From assembly GCA_030762935.1 (NCBI GenBank), contig CM060892.1, forward strand, positions 84,505,827-84,569,826: a stretch of DNA of 64,000 nt, read 5' to 3'. How positions within the stretch are numbered: position 1 is the first letter of the stretch; each line of letters begins with the position of its first letter. The position numbers were made by a program, and so were the translations under genes. Below, in pieces: positions 33,450 to 45,686 of the stretch. A model generated the notes under the pieces. The model ran no database searches. It saw only the letters and a program-made list of their open reading frames with translations, and was not told the DNA's origin. This stretch comes from Hymenopus coronatus. Taxonomy: Eukaryota; Arthropoda; Insecta; Mantodea; Hymenopodidae.

Positions 33450-34012
33450 GAGAAATTAAACTTATGAGGATATTCTGCTTGAGAAAAGTTTTAAGTTCTT
33501 CAAAATTCAAATCAACAAGATATCTACAAAAAAAGGCGTGTGTGAACATAAAATGGGTGTTTTAACAAGATCTACATATTTTGTGTAGAAAGATTTTGTT
33601 TATCTCTTGCAGTTTACCAATTATGTAATAATCATACAGGATGAAGAGAGAGGTATTCAAAGGCTCTTCCCAGAAAATTCAAGATATAAATTTTTTGCCT
33701 TGTAAATATGTGGTACTTGAATCACAATTTTAGTGCCATTTTTGAGGAGGGAGGATCTTCAAAATTTTCGTGTCGCATCCTTGGCAGAAACTAAACTTAA
33801 ATACCACCTTTGGTATTTAACGGACTTTCGTGTTTGAGTTCATACACACACACGCACACACGGATCTTTTTCTAAAAATGCTTTTTTTTTTTTGTATTTA
33901 GGAGGTCTGTAAACCTTTATTTCTGCTAAAATCTCGGTATCAAATTTTTGGGTGGAATACAATAGCCTCTCTATAAACTATGTTTATAGTATGTGTAGAG
34001 AACGTAAAATGA
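33450..34012 (-). mobile_element. Family A repeat, 3' truncated, palindromic end intact
   Basis: Reverse orientation from 'TGAGAAAAGTTTTAAGTTC' to 'GCCTCTCTATAAACTATGTT' and 'GTGTAGAGAACGTAAA'. CA tract at 33842-33860 and T run at 33880-33892 at standard positions. Confidence 0.8.
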
Positions 34013-34027
34013 TTTTTCCAGTTCCAT

Positions 34028-34132
34028 GTGTCTTCAAAACATGTTTCCGGTGAAATCACGATATGGAATTTTTGAGTGCATTGCACCTCCTTCTCTGAGT
34101 TCTATGTACATTATACATACGTGATAAAGTAA
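34028..34132 (-). mobile_element. Extra family A palindromic end
   Basis: A second copy of only the last ~105 bp of the element ('ACATGTTTCCGGTGAAATC' to 'TACGTGATAAAGTAAA') in the same orientation directly after the previous copy. Mirrors the situation at 50931-51049. Confidence 0.75.
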
Positions 34133-34317
34133 AGCTGCAAAAAAAATCGAAGGGTAAGTATAATCTAAGTAACTAAATAGATTTGAAACTGGGCATATTG
34201 TATGTATTTCCAGATCTGATATTACGTGTTTTCTTAAATTTTGTCTCTGTCAAAGGATGTCTCTATGATGACGGCTTTATTTTACTCCAAAATTCTTCCT
34301 CCCCCCTCGTTTAACCA

Positions 34318-34520
34318 AGCGGGTGGCTCAGCCGGTTATGTCTATGTCCCGCATTCGGTAAATCGCGGTTTGACCCCCGTGACCATGCCTTTTTAGGGAT
34401 TTCCGCGGGTAAGCTTGCACTATCTTCACTATCCCCTCATGCGTTTCTATTGTCAGCTCATTTATCCCGTCGGTTTCCTTCAGCGCTGGAAGTGTCGGCG
34501 ATGGTGTAGAGGAAAAAGAT
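34318..34520 (+). mobile_element. tRNA-derived SINE-like sequence (SINE-5)
   Basis: A-box-like 'GGTGGCTCAGCCGGTTATG' at about 34321 and B-box-like 'GCGGTTTGACCCC' at about 34365-34377 with correct spacing. Body GC-rich to about 34520. Single copy in the window, no A tail seen, so boundaries are uncertain. Confidence 0.5.
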
Positions 34521-34559
34521 GGTTATTTTAACTCTCTCCGTCCAACAACTTCGAACTAG

Positions 34560-34743
34560 TTGCTAGAATGAGAACTGCCCTGTTCCACTGTCTGGAAATT
34601 GCAGCAGCAGCAGCAACAGCAACAGCAGCAGCTGCTAGGATAGGAACTGACACTGTTTGAGGCGTTGGACCCTGTTCCACTGTCTGGAATTTGCAGCAGT
34701 AGCAGTAGCAGTAGCGGTGGTGGTGGTGGTGGTGGTGGTGGTA
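34560..34743. repeat. Tandem duplication with (CAG)n, (CAGTAG)n and (GTG)n tracts
   Basis: The word 'CCTGTTCCACTGTCTGGAA' occurs at 34577-34595 and 34672-34690 (period about 95 bp), each time followed by CAG-type repeats (34598-34632; 34694-34714). The second is followed by nine GTG units ending at 34741. The minus-strand ORF with runs of Ala and His is a translation of these tracts. Confidence 0.85.
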
Positions 34744-35680
34744 CTTTTTAAGTTTAAAATAATGCAATGTTTGCGTACACAGTCGCATGGGTCGGGTGGC
34801 CGTACATGCTGACTAAAAATACTTGAATTTAAAATATTACCTACATATCTATTTTATTTATCTTTACAACATTGAAAATACACACACAGACAGACCATAC
34901 ACACATATATATGCTCGCGTGCTACGACAAAAACAATAAAAAGAAAGAGCACTCTGATAACACACTCACACACACACACACACACACATCTACACCACGT
35001 ATTCACGCATATAGATTACTCAAACACCAAATAAGTCTATAAAATATTTACACAAATAGTTTATATCTTAGTGCACGTATTTCCATTAAGTATGTGTCCA
35101 GGCTTAGCCTCTTTTGGCTGTTTAGAATCAAATCCCAGAATGCTGTCCTTCATCTGTTTGAAGCTAAAAATACTTCCGGCAATAATTGTTTCCTAACATC
35201 CTCCATCTGCTAGCAGCCAAAATATGCGTCCAGCCTTCCTGATCCTCGCATAATGGCCAGCCAAATCCTCCTACCAGCTTCATCAACTATCTTACGAGTT
35301 TTCTATCCTCCCAATCTGAGTCTCGCTATTCCCAACCTCTGTTTCATACCCAATTCTGAAGTATATGTTTCTTTACCCCACTCAATTTTTATTTCATTTT
35401 GTAACTCTAATGACAATTTTTTCTACATTCAGTATCTATTTCATGCATGTTTATATCAATAGTCGTCTTTTTACTTTATTCACGACGTTATATCTATTTT
35501 CCTTATCCTTTGCCAAATATCGTTTAAGCCAATCTTTGATAATCCCCGTTGTAGCCTCGCCGCTCACCTTTGTTATTCATCTGATGCCGATAACATATTG
35601 CGCTTAGGGTTGATTGGTCACCATTGTATGTACGCTGTCTTTGAGGTTATGCCTTCCGGTATAGGACGCTATATTTTCAT
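34744..35680. other. Spacer
   Basis: Contains a CA tract at 34967-34988 and pyrimidine-rich DNA. The forward ORFs over 35253-35607 show no domain. Nothing else recognised. Confidence 0.35.
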
Positions 35681-35770
35681 ATACTGCTCTCTGCCAACGT
35701 TATGTTGAGCTTCTTCCATGGGCCACTTGATCAGCATAAGTTGCAGTGAAACATCGGCAGAGAGCAGTAT
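35681..35770. repeat. Perfect 15 bp inverted repeat, 60 nt loop
   Basis: Arms ATACTGCTCTCTGCC (35681-35695) and GGCAGAGAGCAGTAT (35756-35770) match perfectly; inside, TTATGTTGA and TCAGCATAA can pair at 8 of 9 positions. The right arm directly abuts the A/T run before family A copy 17. Confidence 0.7.
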
Positions 35771-35776
35771 AAAAAA

Positions 35777-36397
35777 ACTGATGTGTTCCATTCACATGAC
35801 TTTCTCTACATCTTTGCAACAAAGTATTGTTAAAAAGCTTATGCTTCAATTTACTTCGTGGTAATCGAGAAAAAAATAGCAGAAATATTGTCATTACATG
35901 CTTCCTTGTAAGTAGTGCCTGAAGTTCCTTTGTTTGTATGGACACGAGTTGACAAATTCCTGTGTGAGAAAAGTAAAAGTTTTTCAAAGCTGAAACCAAA
36001 AACAAGGAATATCTCAAAAACGAGCAACTCCACGAAAAAAAAATGTATATAACATAAATTGTGTGGTTTAATGTGCTCTATATTTTTTGTGTGGTAGGTT
36101 TTTGTCCATCTCTTGCGGTTTAGCAGTTATGTAAAATTTCGAGAAATTCATCCAGAATAAAGTAGTCTACAGAAAAGTAAAGATATACATATTATCTTTC
36201 AGGTAAACATCTTTAATATACGACATGTTAATCAAAATCGTTAGATACATTTTAATAAAATCAAAATTGTCGAAAAAAGTTTCATGTAAAGGGTGGTTTG
36301 GGGTGGGGGATTTTTCTCAAAATCTTCGTGTCGCATCCCTGCAAGATACTAAACGTAAATACCAAGTTTGGTATTTTACCGACTTTTCGTTTTTGAG
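35777..36397 (-). mobile_element. Family A repeat, copy 17, palindromic end lost
   Basis: Begins 'CTGATGTGTTCCATTCACATG' with ACTTTCTCTACA, conserved to 'CGACTTTTCGTTTTTGAGG', then breaks into GC-rich DNA where the GT block should follow. Two overlapping minus ORFs are not coding. Confidence 0.85.
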
Positions 36398-37260
36398 GGA
36401 TTGTCATAACTGTGATGTCACTCCTGGTTCCGGCCACCCAGGTATCTTCTCATCCCCCCTCCCCGGGTGCCCCCTTGTGAGGCAAATAACCTACATTAGT
36501 TCGTCCTGATCCTAATCCTCACTCCTCGATTACCAGCAACACTGAGAGGAAGAGCACGAGTGTTATTTTACAAAAGCTCAGGAAGGTACGACCTACTTTT
36601 CAGCCCCATTTTAAATGTCCCAGTGATGGTGGTAAAATTTGCATGCAGGAAGAAAGAAGAAATCTCGTGCACGTAACAACAGTCTCATAATTTGGTTTCC
36701 GCGCGGGCAGCTACAAGGAAGCAACTCACGTATTCGGGGCTAAACGCGTTAGTAGCATGCAGATACAAGATGTGGCCTAAAGCACTGTAGAGTGTAAACG
36801 TATGTCGCGGTCTGTCTTTCCAAACACAAGTCTCAGCGGGAAGTTTGCATAGTTCACTCCAAATATTTCTCTTGTGTATACTCCTCCCCCCAATTTCAAT
36901 TCTGTGTATTTTTCATCTTAAGCCTTCTCCTCCCACTTGGCAACCCCCGCCCCCCGTGGGGAAGATGCCGTATCACTAGAAAAGAAGTTGGGTTTGGGGT
37001 CGCTTCTGTTTATATGTGTGAATGTGGGAGGAGCCGCAATCCAATCCAAGAGGGGAGGAGGGAATGCTGCATTGGGGCTCTCCACTACTGATTTACTATA
37101 TGAAAGAACTAGAGTATTTATGGCGACCTCCGCATGGTGCTGTTTGCCTATCCAACAAGGGAGAGCCTTGCAAATAAATTGCAGAAAATGTAATTCACAA
37201 CCTCTTCGGCTTTACCACTACAGCTTTGCGTTTAAGGTAATGCATTTTTTAAATTTGGAA
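36398..37260. other. GC-rich unexplained island
   Basis: About 860 bp with markedly higher G+C than its surroundings, starting exactly where family A copy 17 breaks off. The forward ORF 36937-37269 (110 codons, beginning MATPAPRGEDAVSLEKKLGL) is not recognised. A polyadenylation-like AATAAA at 37172 and TATA-like 'ACTATATGAAAG' at 37096 are compatible with an LTR, but no terminal repeats were found. Confidence 0.35.
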
Positions 37261-37360
37261 AACCCATAGTTGCAAGATATCTTGTTCAAATTTATGTCAG
37301 TTATTACACAGTAACTGTAATTGTTTACCAGTGCGACAGTCACACGTACTCATTATTATT

Positions 37361-38227
37361 ACTTCCTCTACACGTACTATGTACATATTGTATAGAGAAG
37401 GTATTGTATTGCACCCAAAAGTTCAATACCGAGATTTCACCGGAAATACATGTTTTGAGTCCCCCTGAATTGAAAAAAAAACACTTTTGGGAAAAGGTTC
37501 GTATGTGTGCGTGTGTGTGTGTGTCTGTGGACAGCATAGCTCAAAAACGAAAAGACCGTTATATACCAAACTTGGTATTTAAGCTTGGTATCTTCCAAGG
37601 AATGCTACACGAAGATTTTCAAGAAACTCCCCCCACCCCCAACTACCCTTTACTTGGAACTTTTTCGAAAATGTTGATTTTCTCAAAAAAGTTTCTAACG
37701 ATTTTGATTAAAATATCGTATATTAAAGATATTTACCTGAAAAATAATTTGTATATCTTGAATTTTCTGGAAATAGCCTCTGGAGGCTACTTTATTCTGG
37801 ATAAACTTTACGAAATGTTACATAGCTGCTAAACCGTAAGAAATGGACAGAAACTTACCACACAAAAAATATAGAACACATTAAAACACACAATTTATGT
37901 TATATAAATTTGTTTCGAGGAGTTGATCATTTTTTAGATATTCCTTATTTCTGGTTTCAGCTTTGAAAACCTTGTACTTTTCTCATACAGGAATTTGTCA
38001 ACTCATGCCCATACAAACAAAGGAACTTCAATTACTAGTAACCAGTTTTTGACTTCACTTTAACCAATGATACTTCCACATTTCGCTTCTACTTACAGGG
38101 AAGCAAGTAATAAGACTATTCCTGCTAATTTTTTCTCGATTAGCATTAAGTAAATAGAAGCATAAGCTTAATAACAATAATTTCTTACACAGAAGTAGAG
38201 AAAGTCCTGTGAATGGAACACATCAGG
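37361..38227 (+). mobile_element. Family A repeat, copy 18 (full length)
   Basis: Complete from 'ACTTCCTCTACACGTACTAT' to 'GAATGGAACACATCAG'. It has the palindrome (37368-37400), the GT block with 'GTCTGTGGACAGCATA' (37500-37540), the palindromic word TACCAAACTTGGTA at 37563-37576 and all downstream blocks. 867 bp. A good reference copy for the family. The 142-codon ORF inside is a shadow with no domain. Confidence 0.9.
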
Positions 38228-39729
38228 TTTTTATTGTAAATTCTTTATATTTGCTCCGGTTAGTTGGATTCTTCTGTTAAGCAAGCATCTCTTAACAGGG
38301 CGTGGACAACAAAAGGAACTATTTCAGAGACAATTCAACTCCACTACTAAAACGCCAATGGAATTGCTGAGATTAGGCAATTTCAATCAATCGCGGTCAT
38401 CTGACTGGAGAGATAATATCGAAAAATCGTATCGAAGCTGATGTTCATTTCTTTGAAATCTTGTCGCGCCTGACGTTCGTTTGCTTAATCTCCAGTTTTG
38501 GTTATTGGCAACAAGATGACAATCCAGACAACCAACCTTCACTTTTATAACTGTCAATTCCAAAACTGCGCTTTCAATTAATTCAGTTGCGACATTTGTC
38601 TAAAGTTTTACCCAGTTCATAATGTATTTAGTTAAAAAAGGAGTGAAAATAATCATATTTGTATTTCTTATGAGATGAGTGCAATAACCTCAAATAAAAT
38701 AACATTTGCTACTATTTCATATATTACTTATTAAAAGCTTAAATAAAATAATTGTTCCCTATTTCTATTGTTGCTATCGATATTCGTACATTGGGTGTGG
38801 ACATGGTCGGCCATATCATATTCAGTAGGTAGTGAAGAAAGAAAAAAATTGGTAAATAAACATGGTCAAATGCGTCATCTACCTTTTGAGAATTATGTAA
38901 GTATTAGAATGATAACCTGATCAAAATCTTCCTTCCTATATATTAAAAATTATTAATTGTATATTTTTCTGAATTGTCTTATCAAAAACAACTCGTGTTT
39001 GTATCTCTTATCGACAATATGGTGGTATTACTTATAATAATACATTTGAACATTTAGTTTTAGTTATTTATTCACAACTTATATACACTTTATAATTTTC
39101 CGAGATCCTGGCTGAAAGTGTATTATACATCTTCACTTATTAATGAAACTTAGATGTAATGTATCACATTTCTTAAGTAAATAATATGCAGGATGCACTT
39201 GTACCTAAAGATGAACCACTTTTATGATAAACGAGGACAAACTGAACTAAGAACTCGCCTCTCCGTAGAAGATATTACGTCGAATACCCTTGTTCTGCCT
39301 AAGCATAAAAACTATGCTCTAATTGGCTTATTTTCCCGCTTCCAGAAGTGAATCTTCTCATGAGTCAAAGAAACTATTCTACTATTTCACTTAGGCTGCT
39401 AACTGTCAGTAATTATCCAGTAGCTTTTACAATTTCACCGCCCCCTAAAAGTCACGTTGTAGATCAAAGACTTTCTTTGTACAATTCACCCTAATTCCCC
39501 AGCTATTGCCCATATAAACCTTGCAGAAGCTTTATCTTTTAGATCCATGTACAGTATTAGGTATCTCATCTCTCTTATAACTAAGCTTAACATCCTCTAA
39601 TAATATAATATCATTTCTACATTACGTATATTTATTTAAATTATATTGCTTATTAATAATTTACAATTTCTTGTATTCATTAGTACTGCCTCATCAGGTT
39701 TATAATTGGCATGGAATATATATAAATAA
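38228..39729. other. Spacer, nothing recognised
   Basis: The first 380 bp are GC-moderate with no coding or repeat match; the rest is AT-rich. Confidence 0.4.
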
Positions 39730-40350
39730 TTACATGTTAAATAACTAAAACATGTTCAAAATGATGGCGTTTCAAGGATATGAATGTATATCGTAATACT
39801 GCCATCGTCACAAGAATTTGGAGGTGATGTATGAATTTTTTAAAATCCACAGTATGCAAGACATCTTTTTGAAATGTATACCAGTTATTATACACAATAA
39901 CAGTGATATTTTTGCTATGCATAAAAACTCTAACTAAAATGGTTCTTTAAATAATACTTTTATTGATTAAACTAATTGTTCTAATAAAATGAGTTACGTG
40001 ATGCACTTTTAAAAATATTCAAATGTAAATATGCTTTAATAGCAAGAGAGTTTTAAAATAGATCTGTCATATTATACTTTTATATTAATGGCTCTAATTA
40101 GAGTTGGACACAGTTATAAATTTTCCTACTCTCCAAAAATGTTGATTTTTCAAAATGTAGTAATTTATTTGATAAAATTGGAGCATGTATCGAAAAAGTA
40201 ATATTACCTATTTCTTCTAATGCGCTTTTGAGAGGTATTATAGCATCTTTGAAACAAATTAGTGAAAATTGCATCGCGTGGAACATTTTGAACATGGAAA
40301 AATGTTGGAAAAAGTTTGCGAGAAAATAAGGTTTAAAGTTGGGTGTATTT
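39730..40350 (+). repeat. Family B repeat, long copy
   Basis: Collinear with 47060-47790 on the same strand ('TGTATACCAGTTATTATACACAAT', 'TTGTTCTAATAAAATGAGTTA', 'AATAGATCTGTCATATTA', 'TTCAAAATGTAGTAATTTATTTG', 'GAACATTTTGAACATGG'). Three short minus-strand ORFs are not supported. Family B has no coding capacity that I can see. Confidence 0.7.
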
Positions 40351-42342
40351 TGTTAAATTATAGAAGTTATATCATATTATTATGAAATAATTTTTTTTAA
40401 TTTGTATAATTTTTATTCAAATTTCACTGATCTTAAGAAAATGTGAGAGCTTCATTCACTTGCCTTGTAAAGCCGCATTAAGACGCTCAAATAAATTAAA
40501 GCGGCTAGCATCCTAATAACTGAAGTAACTTAACGCGGTGCATAATTGCTCGGAAATGCGAATCACAACCGCAAAATATTAAAGCAATTGTTTTCAGTTG
40601 TGAGCATGCAGAATCAGCGGGAAGCTATCCGGAGACCGGTAACGAGAACACTGGTAAAGTTTCAAGTATCTCTTTCCGTCCCCGGTCAAAGCATACTGAA
40701 TACTTTTTGTGCGAGTAAAGAGGACCATGAGCTATAACAACCACTGGAACTCTCTAGTACCAGGCTTAGAATAAAGCAGGCAGCTACACGTGTTTCATTT
40801 TTTGAGTTTTGTTTTGTTTGCGGTTCTCGTTCTAATGATGGACACTATCGAATGATAACTATCGAATTATTCGATTGTTATCAAGCAATAGGTATTCAAT
40901 TATTACCCATTACATATTTGACTTTTTTTAAAATTGTATTATATTATCTATTGGTTGCTTGGCAGTTGATAGAGTCTAATTACTTTGAAGTCGTTTTCAT
41001 CGAAAAACCATGACCGTTATGAAAATCATGAACTTTTTTATTTTCTTGATTAACACTTTTGGCAACCAGTCATAAATCAGTTCAATTTGTTTGTTCAAGC
41101 CATGCGTTAACTGCCAGAGAAGGCGCCATTTTATGGCGGATATATCAATCACACAATGTGGAAGATGGCAATTGTTGTATTTATAAATAAAACCCAATAG
41201 GTTAATTCCAAACCTTAACACAACCTATTTTCTGCATATCAGAAGATAAATGTGCAGTAATGTTATTTTTTCCTGGCGAATTAACAATACTATTGCAGCC
41301 CCCAAATGTTTGTGTATTAAAACCGAGAAGCACATAAAATAGCACTCAAAATATAATTTAGCACCGAGTACCGCAGATACAGAATAATTAACACATCAAA
41401 GTCTTCCCATATTGCGAGGGAGGGAATAATCCTTTTTTTTTTCATTCATGTTAATCTCAAAACAAATGGTTCGAAATAATAAATATGATATAACCTATAT
41501 AACATAACCTCAAATTACTATACCATAATCGTGTATAATTCTGAAAAAGGTGGCTAACCTTAGAAAGGGAAATGTATTTCTTTTATGTATCTTGGTTTAA
41601 AAATACAGGGAACCATTTGAGAGTTATATGTGCTAGTCTCCTTCGGAAATGGTATGCTTTCATAATCCGATATCCATGGAACCAATTATTGCTTTAATTA
41701 TTAACATAATAACTGCAAGCAAGCATGTGTTTTAGTACTAGAAAATAATGCCAACTGAAGTCTTTTTTGTAGTACGCGAGGAGTAAAACAACTACATCGT
41801 ATGTTTAAATCCGAATGTAGATAGGTTACTTTATTAACTTATATGAAACTACTTCAGGTATTTTGTAAAAATGCGCCACTTTGAAATCCGAATGAAATAC
41901 CGAATCATTCCATTGTCATTTCTCATTATCATAATATATTTAACTGTTGAAAACATACAATATTGCCCATCACTAGTGCTGAGGATCCGTGATTCGAATT
42001 CCGTCTAAGGGATGACGATTTTATTTCGGGTATATCCAAGCCGGAGCTCATGTGGAGTATGCACAAGACCCAACGTGGTTCGAAAGTTACTCTCATCACA
42101 CCAGCTGCGTACCTCTACAATCGAAGTGAATGGTAGAATGAGGTCAGTGATCATATGGGGGAGTGTTATAAACTAACCAACCTAATAATATCCCATTTCA
42201 AAATCTTAGCCAATTCCAAATAGAAGTTATCACACCTACAGCAATACGAAAATGTTATGAATTTGAATACTCAAATGCAATGTCACTAAATCGAAATATA
42301 AACATGGCTAGAAATAATGGTTTAAATGGGAAAATATTTTGA
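40351..42342. other. Long spacer with small structural elements
   Basis: No gene recognised. 40854-40882 is a hairpin with 13 bp arms (12 matching) and a 3 nt loop. 41124-41141 carries GGCGCCATTTTATGGCG, two opposed GCCAT words of YY1-like type. 41975-42130 includes a B-box-like 'GTGATTCGAATTCCGTC', perhaps an old tRNA-derived SINE. ORF 40546-40737 is unrecognised. Confidence 0.4.
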
Positions 42343-42640
42343 TTTACATTCACATGACTTTCACTACCATTAATCAAAATATCCTTACAAAAGAATGTTT
42401 TCTAGTTGATCTGCGCATATCGCGATAAAGATTTGCAGATATACTTTTATTACACATTTCCTTGTAAATAAGCGGGAATAAGCTTATAAACTAGACTATT
42501 ATTACAGATGGCCACTATGTGACGGCATTAAAATTCTGTTCTCTTTGCTTGACCAGGAGAAAGAGAAATAGTTAACCACTTGCCATTTGAGAAATGTGTA
42601 AATGTTTAAGTACTGAAAGTAATGTGTTTGAAAACTTTTT
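42343..42640 (-). mobile_element. Family A fragment (hairpin end and body)
   Basis: 'TTACATTCACATGACTTTCACTA' through 'CATTTCCTTGTAAATAAGC' and 'CCACTTGCCATTTGAGAAA'. Strongly diverged copy, cut off after 'AAGTACTGAAAG'. Confidence 0.65.
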
Positions 42641-43140
42641 CTTGCCGTTAGCAGATTCCAAAATAAAGAGCTTATTGCGAAGCTTTCCAACTTAATTTTT
42701 CGCGTTTTCAGTAAATATTTGAACGTCGATTCCAATGATTGTTACAAATAAGTACTTCTTGTTTAATTTTAAAAAACCTAGAAAGAATGACTCGATAATA
42801 CTTTAATCTGAATAAAAGAGTAACATTTTAACGAGTATGATGATGATAATGATGATGATGATGATTCAGGTTTAATGGTGCTAAACTACTAGGTTATCAG
42901 CTTCTTTTTAATGAGTAGTATAATATACTGGTGATCAGAATAATATTCCCACAAAATAGTTGTAACAGAGTGCATGAAAATAAATATTTTACAACATACT
43001 AAATTTGTATATTCACAAGACTATCTCTAGCCTTTATTCAACAATCTATTCTTACAACCTATATCCTTCTATTTACTTCTTTCTAATTGAGATAAGCAAT
43101 AATAAATATAGGCTTTAGTGCATTTCTTTATAGGAAGATT

Positions 43141-43141
<1 letters not shown>

Positions 43142-43187
<46 letters not shown>

Positions 43188-43432
43188 TAGTTTAACGTCC
43201 TTTAACCTGGTTGGTCATATCGGACGATGAATGAAATTGGTGAAATGATGCTCAAATGATCTCGGGGGTCCTTGGAGCATAAAATTACTTGACATTCGTA
43301 ATTGTCTTCTCAGGATAAGGGAAAACCCCGAAAAAAACCTTATCTGGGTAACTCATCCTAAGCGAGGTTCGAACTCACGACCTTCTGAATGTGAGGCAGA
43401 CATGCTACCACCACACTGCCCGGGCGGGCAAT
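43142..43432 (-). mobile_element. tRNA-derived SINE (SINE-3), young copy with TSD
   Basis: Minus orientation with a 45 bp T tract (A tail of the RNA), 'AACGTCCTTTAACCTGGTTG' body, reversed B box 'GCGAGGTTCGAACTCACGACC' and reversed A box 'CTACCACCACACTGCC'. Flanked by TAGGAAGATTA (43131-43141) and TAGGAAAATTA (43433-43443), an 11 bp duplication with one change. The long A tail argues for a recent insertion. Confidence 0.88.
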
Positions 43433-43721
43433 TAGGAAAATTATACTAGAGTTGGCTTAAGGAATAGCCAAATGTTTTAAGAGTTGTTCGATGTAATAAT
43501 GTCTTTCAAATTCCATCATCCCTGCTTGACCAAGAGAAGAAAAAAATGAATAACGACTTCCCATTTGAGAAAAAGTATAAGTATTTCAAAGCTGAGACTA
43601 CGAACGAGTATCTCGAAAGTGGTTAGCACCATAAGAAGAAAAACAAAGAAACAAAAAGAAAAGACGTACGTGGCACAAATTGTTGCTTTAACAATAACGA
43701 AAATAAGTGTGCAGTAAGATG

Positions 43722-43778
<57 letters not shown>
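43722..43778. repeat. (CT)n microsatellite grown inside family A
   Basis: About 28 uninterrupted CT units between 'AGATGATGT' and 'GTTTAACAGTATG', exactly where other copies have GTCTCTCTCTCTTACGG (for example 19030 and 53212). Confidence 0.95.
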
Positions 43779-43781
<3 letters not shown>

Positions 43782-44140
43782 AACAGTATGTAAAAGTCAT
43801 CCAGGATTAAGTAGCATCAGAGTCTAATCCCAGAAAACTCAGTAAAATTTAGTCTAGCCCATAAAATTAACCAGGCATAAAATATCCTTCCAAAAGAAGA
43901 GAACTTTATAGGCTTCTCCTAGAAAATTCAAGGTGTACATTTTATTTGTCATGTAAATTTCTTAAATGTGTGCTATCTTAGATCCGTTTTTGTTCATTAT
44001 TGAGGACAATAAAAATAATGAAAGCATTTACATACAAATGATGGTTTACGGTGTAGGATTCTTTAAAATCTTCGTGACGCATTCTTGGAACATGCTAAAA
44101 CTTATACATCGAGCTTATTTAAAAGAGGTTTCGTTATTGA

Positions 44141-44766
44141 GTTTTTCTGTACCTACTGTACTGGGTTTTATCCTTTTAGGTGTTCTAGAAAGATGGGGCC
44201 GTTTGAGGTTGCTAATAACTCAGAAATTCCAAATTTCCATTACAAAGAAGGTTAAATGATTCCATTTCACTTTTGTTTATTTCACTATTAGAATTTAGCT
44301 TACATGTCTGACTATTATCTTTCGTTTAATACAATTAGTAATTAGAAATCACAACATGTTTTTTTTTTTTTTTTTTTTTTTTTGTGGTGCCTCATTTCAT
44401 TTAACCAAAATTTTATCTCTGTCAATGAGCTGGTAACAAAACAGAAGAAATAATTTAGAACGACCAAAATAAGTGATTTTCCCTCAAAATGTTACCTCTC
44501 ATACAAAATGGCATCGACCTTGTGTTCCCCTCGACTCACTCACTATGTCGTCTTCTGTGCGATGAACAACTGGAACTCACTCACAAGGGCTCTCTCACAC
44601 GTCCTTATAAACCCTGCTGGGAAAACGTGTAGTTCGATTCTTCACCAGCAGCCGCCAAAGCTGCTTAGAGAAGTAACATCAGTACGCTCTATCCACTGTA
44701 GTTAGAACTAGTGTAGTAACTTAGTGTGCCACAAGGAACGTATGACTGATAGTCGTTGGTCAATTA

Positions 44767-44835
<69 letters not shown>

Positions 44836-45655
44836 CTATATGTTTGAAACTAGCCGCCTCAGCTACATGGAGAAGTATTAACTTATTGTCCTTATAGAGA
44901 GGTGTAAACTGTACAATACATACGCACACATAAGGTCTATTCTATATGTTTCTAAAATTGATTTCTTTATATAGAGAGCCTCGAAGCGCATGTTTGCAAG
45001 AAATCTTGCACTAAATGGTGTACTGAATGCAATGCATTATGTTTATTTATTATAGATCAATAGAGAAAAATAATTAATAGGATTATGTTGAAAGAGCTTC
45101 AATGTGTTTTTCGCTTACTTTACTGTACACTTGGTGAGAACGCATATGCTAGGTAGAGAGTACGAGAGTCGATAGACGCAGAAGAATCATAAAGCGATAC
45201 AGTTAATAATTTATTTGAACTCTAGTTCGTAAGTTCCTCCGCGCGAACAAAACGACCTGAGGAGAGTTTCGAGGAACCAAGTGTTTTATTAGAAACCTGT
45301 CGGTTTTTGTTTCCACATAAACTCGGATGAAATTCTCTACAGCAAGTTGTTGTCCCGCAGTTGTCATCCAAAACTGCTAAGGGATTCTTTTTCAAAAGTT
45401 TTATTACACCCTCCTCCAAACTCCTGCGTTGCTCTACTTTCTGAAAAATCTGTTTACTGCCTATTTCTTCAACCAACCCTTTACGTCTTCTTTCATCAAA
45501 TTTATTCTGCTACATTATTCCCTTCCTGCGCAGCAAAATTATAGTTCTTATTCTGATCTTAACTTGTACCGTGAACTTGAGTGGGAAATTACATAGGGTA
45601 ATCGCCACAGTTACTGCAGTTTTAAAATCTTCAAGTTTTTTGTTTCTTTTTTCTC

Positions 45656-45686
<31 letters not shown>

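Larger units (their letters stand above)
43008..44140 (-). mobile_element. Family A repeat, diverged, with SINE and CT expansion
   Basis: Reverse orientation, from 'TGTATATTCACAAGACTATC' past the SINE to 'CTTGACCAAGAG', 'TTCCCATTTGAGAAAAAG', CT tract, 'TTAACAGTATGTAAAAGTC', 'AGAAAATTCAAGGTGTACAT' and 'ATCTTCGTGACGCATTC'. Palindromic end missing. A partial duplication of 'CCAGAAAA..TCA' blocks occurs at 43840-43930. Confidence 0.7.

Noticed and set aside
34528..34788. Histidine/alanine-rich protein
   Set aside because: It is a translation of GTG and CAG triplet tracts in a non-coding tandem duplication.
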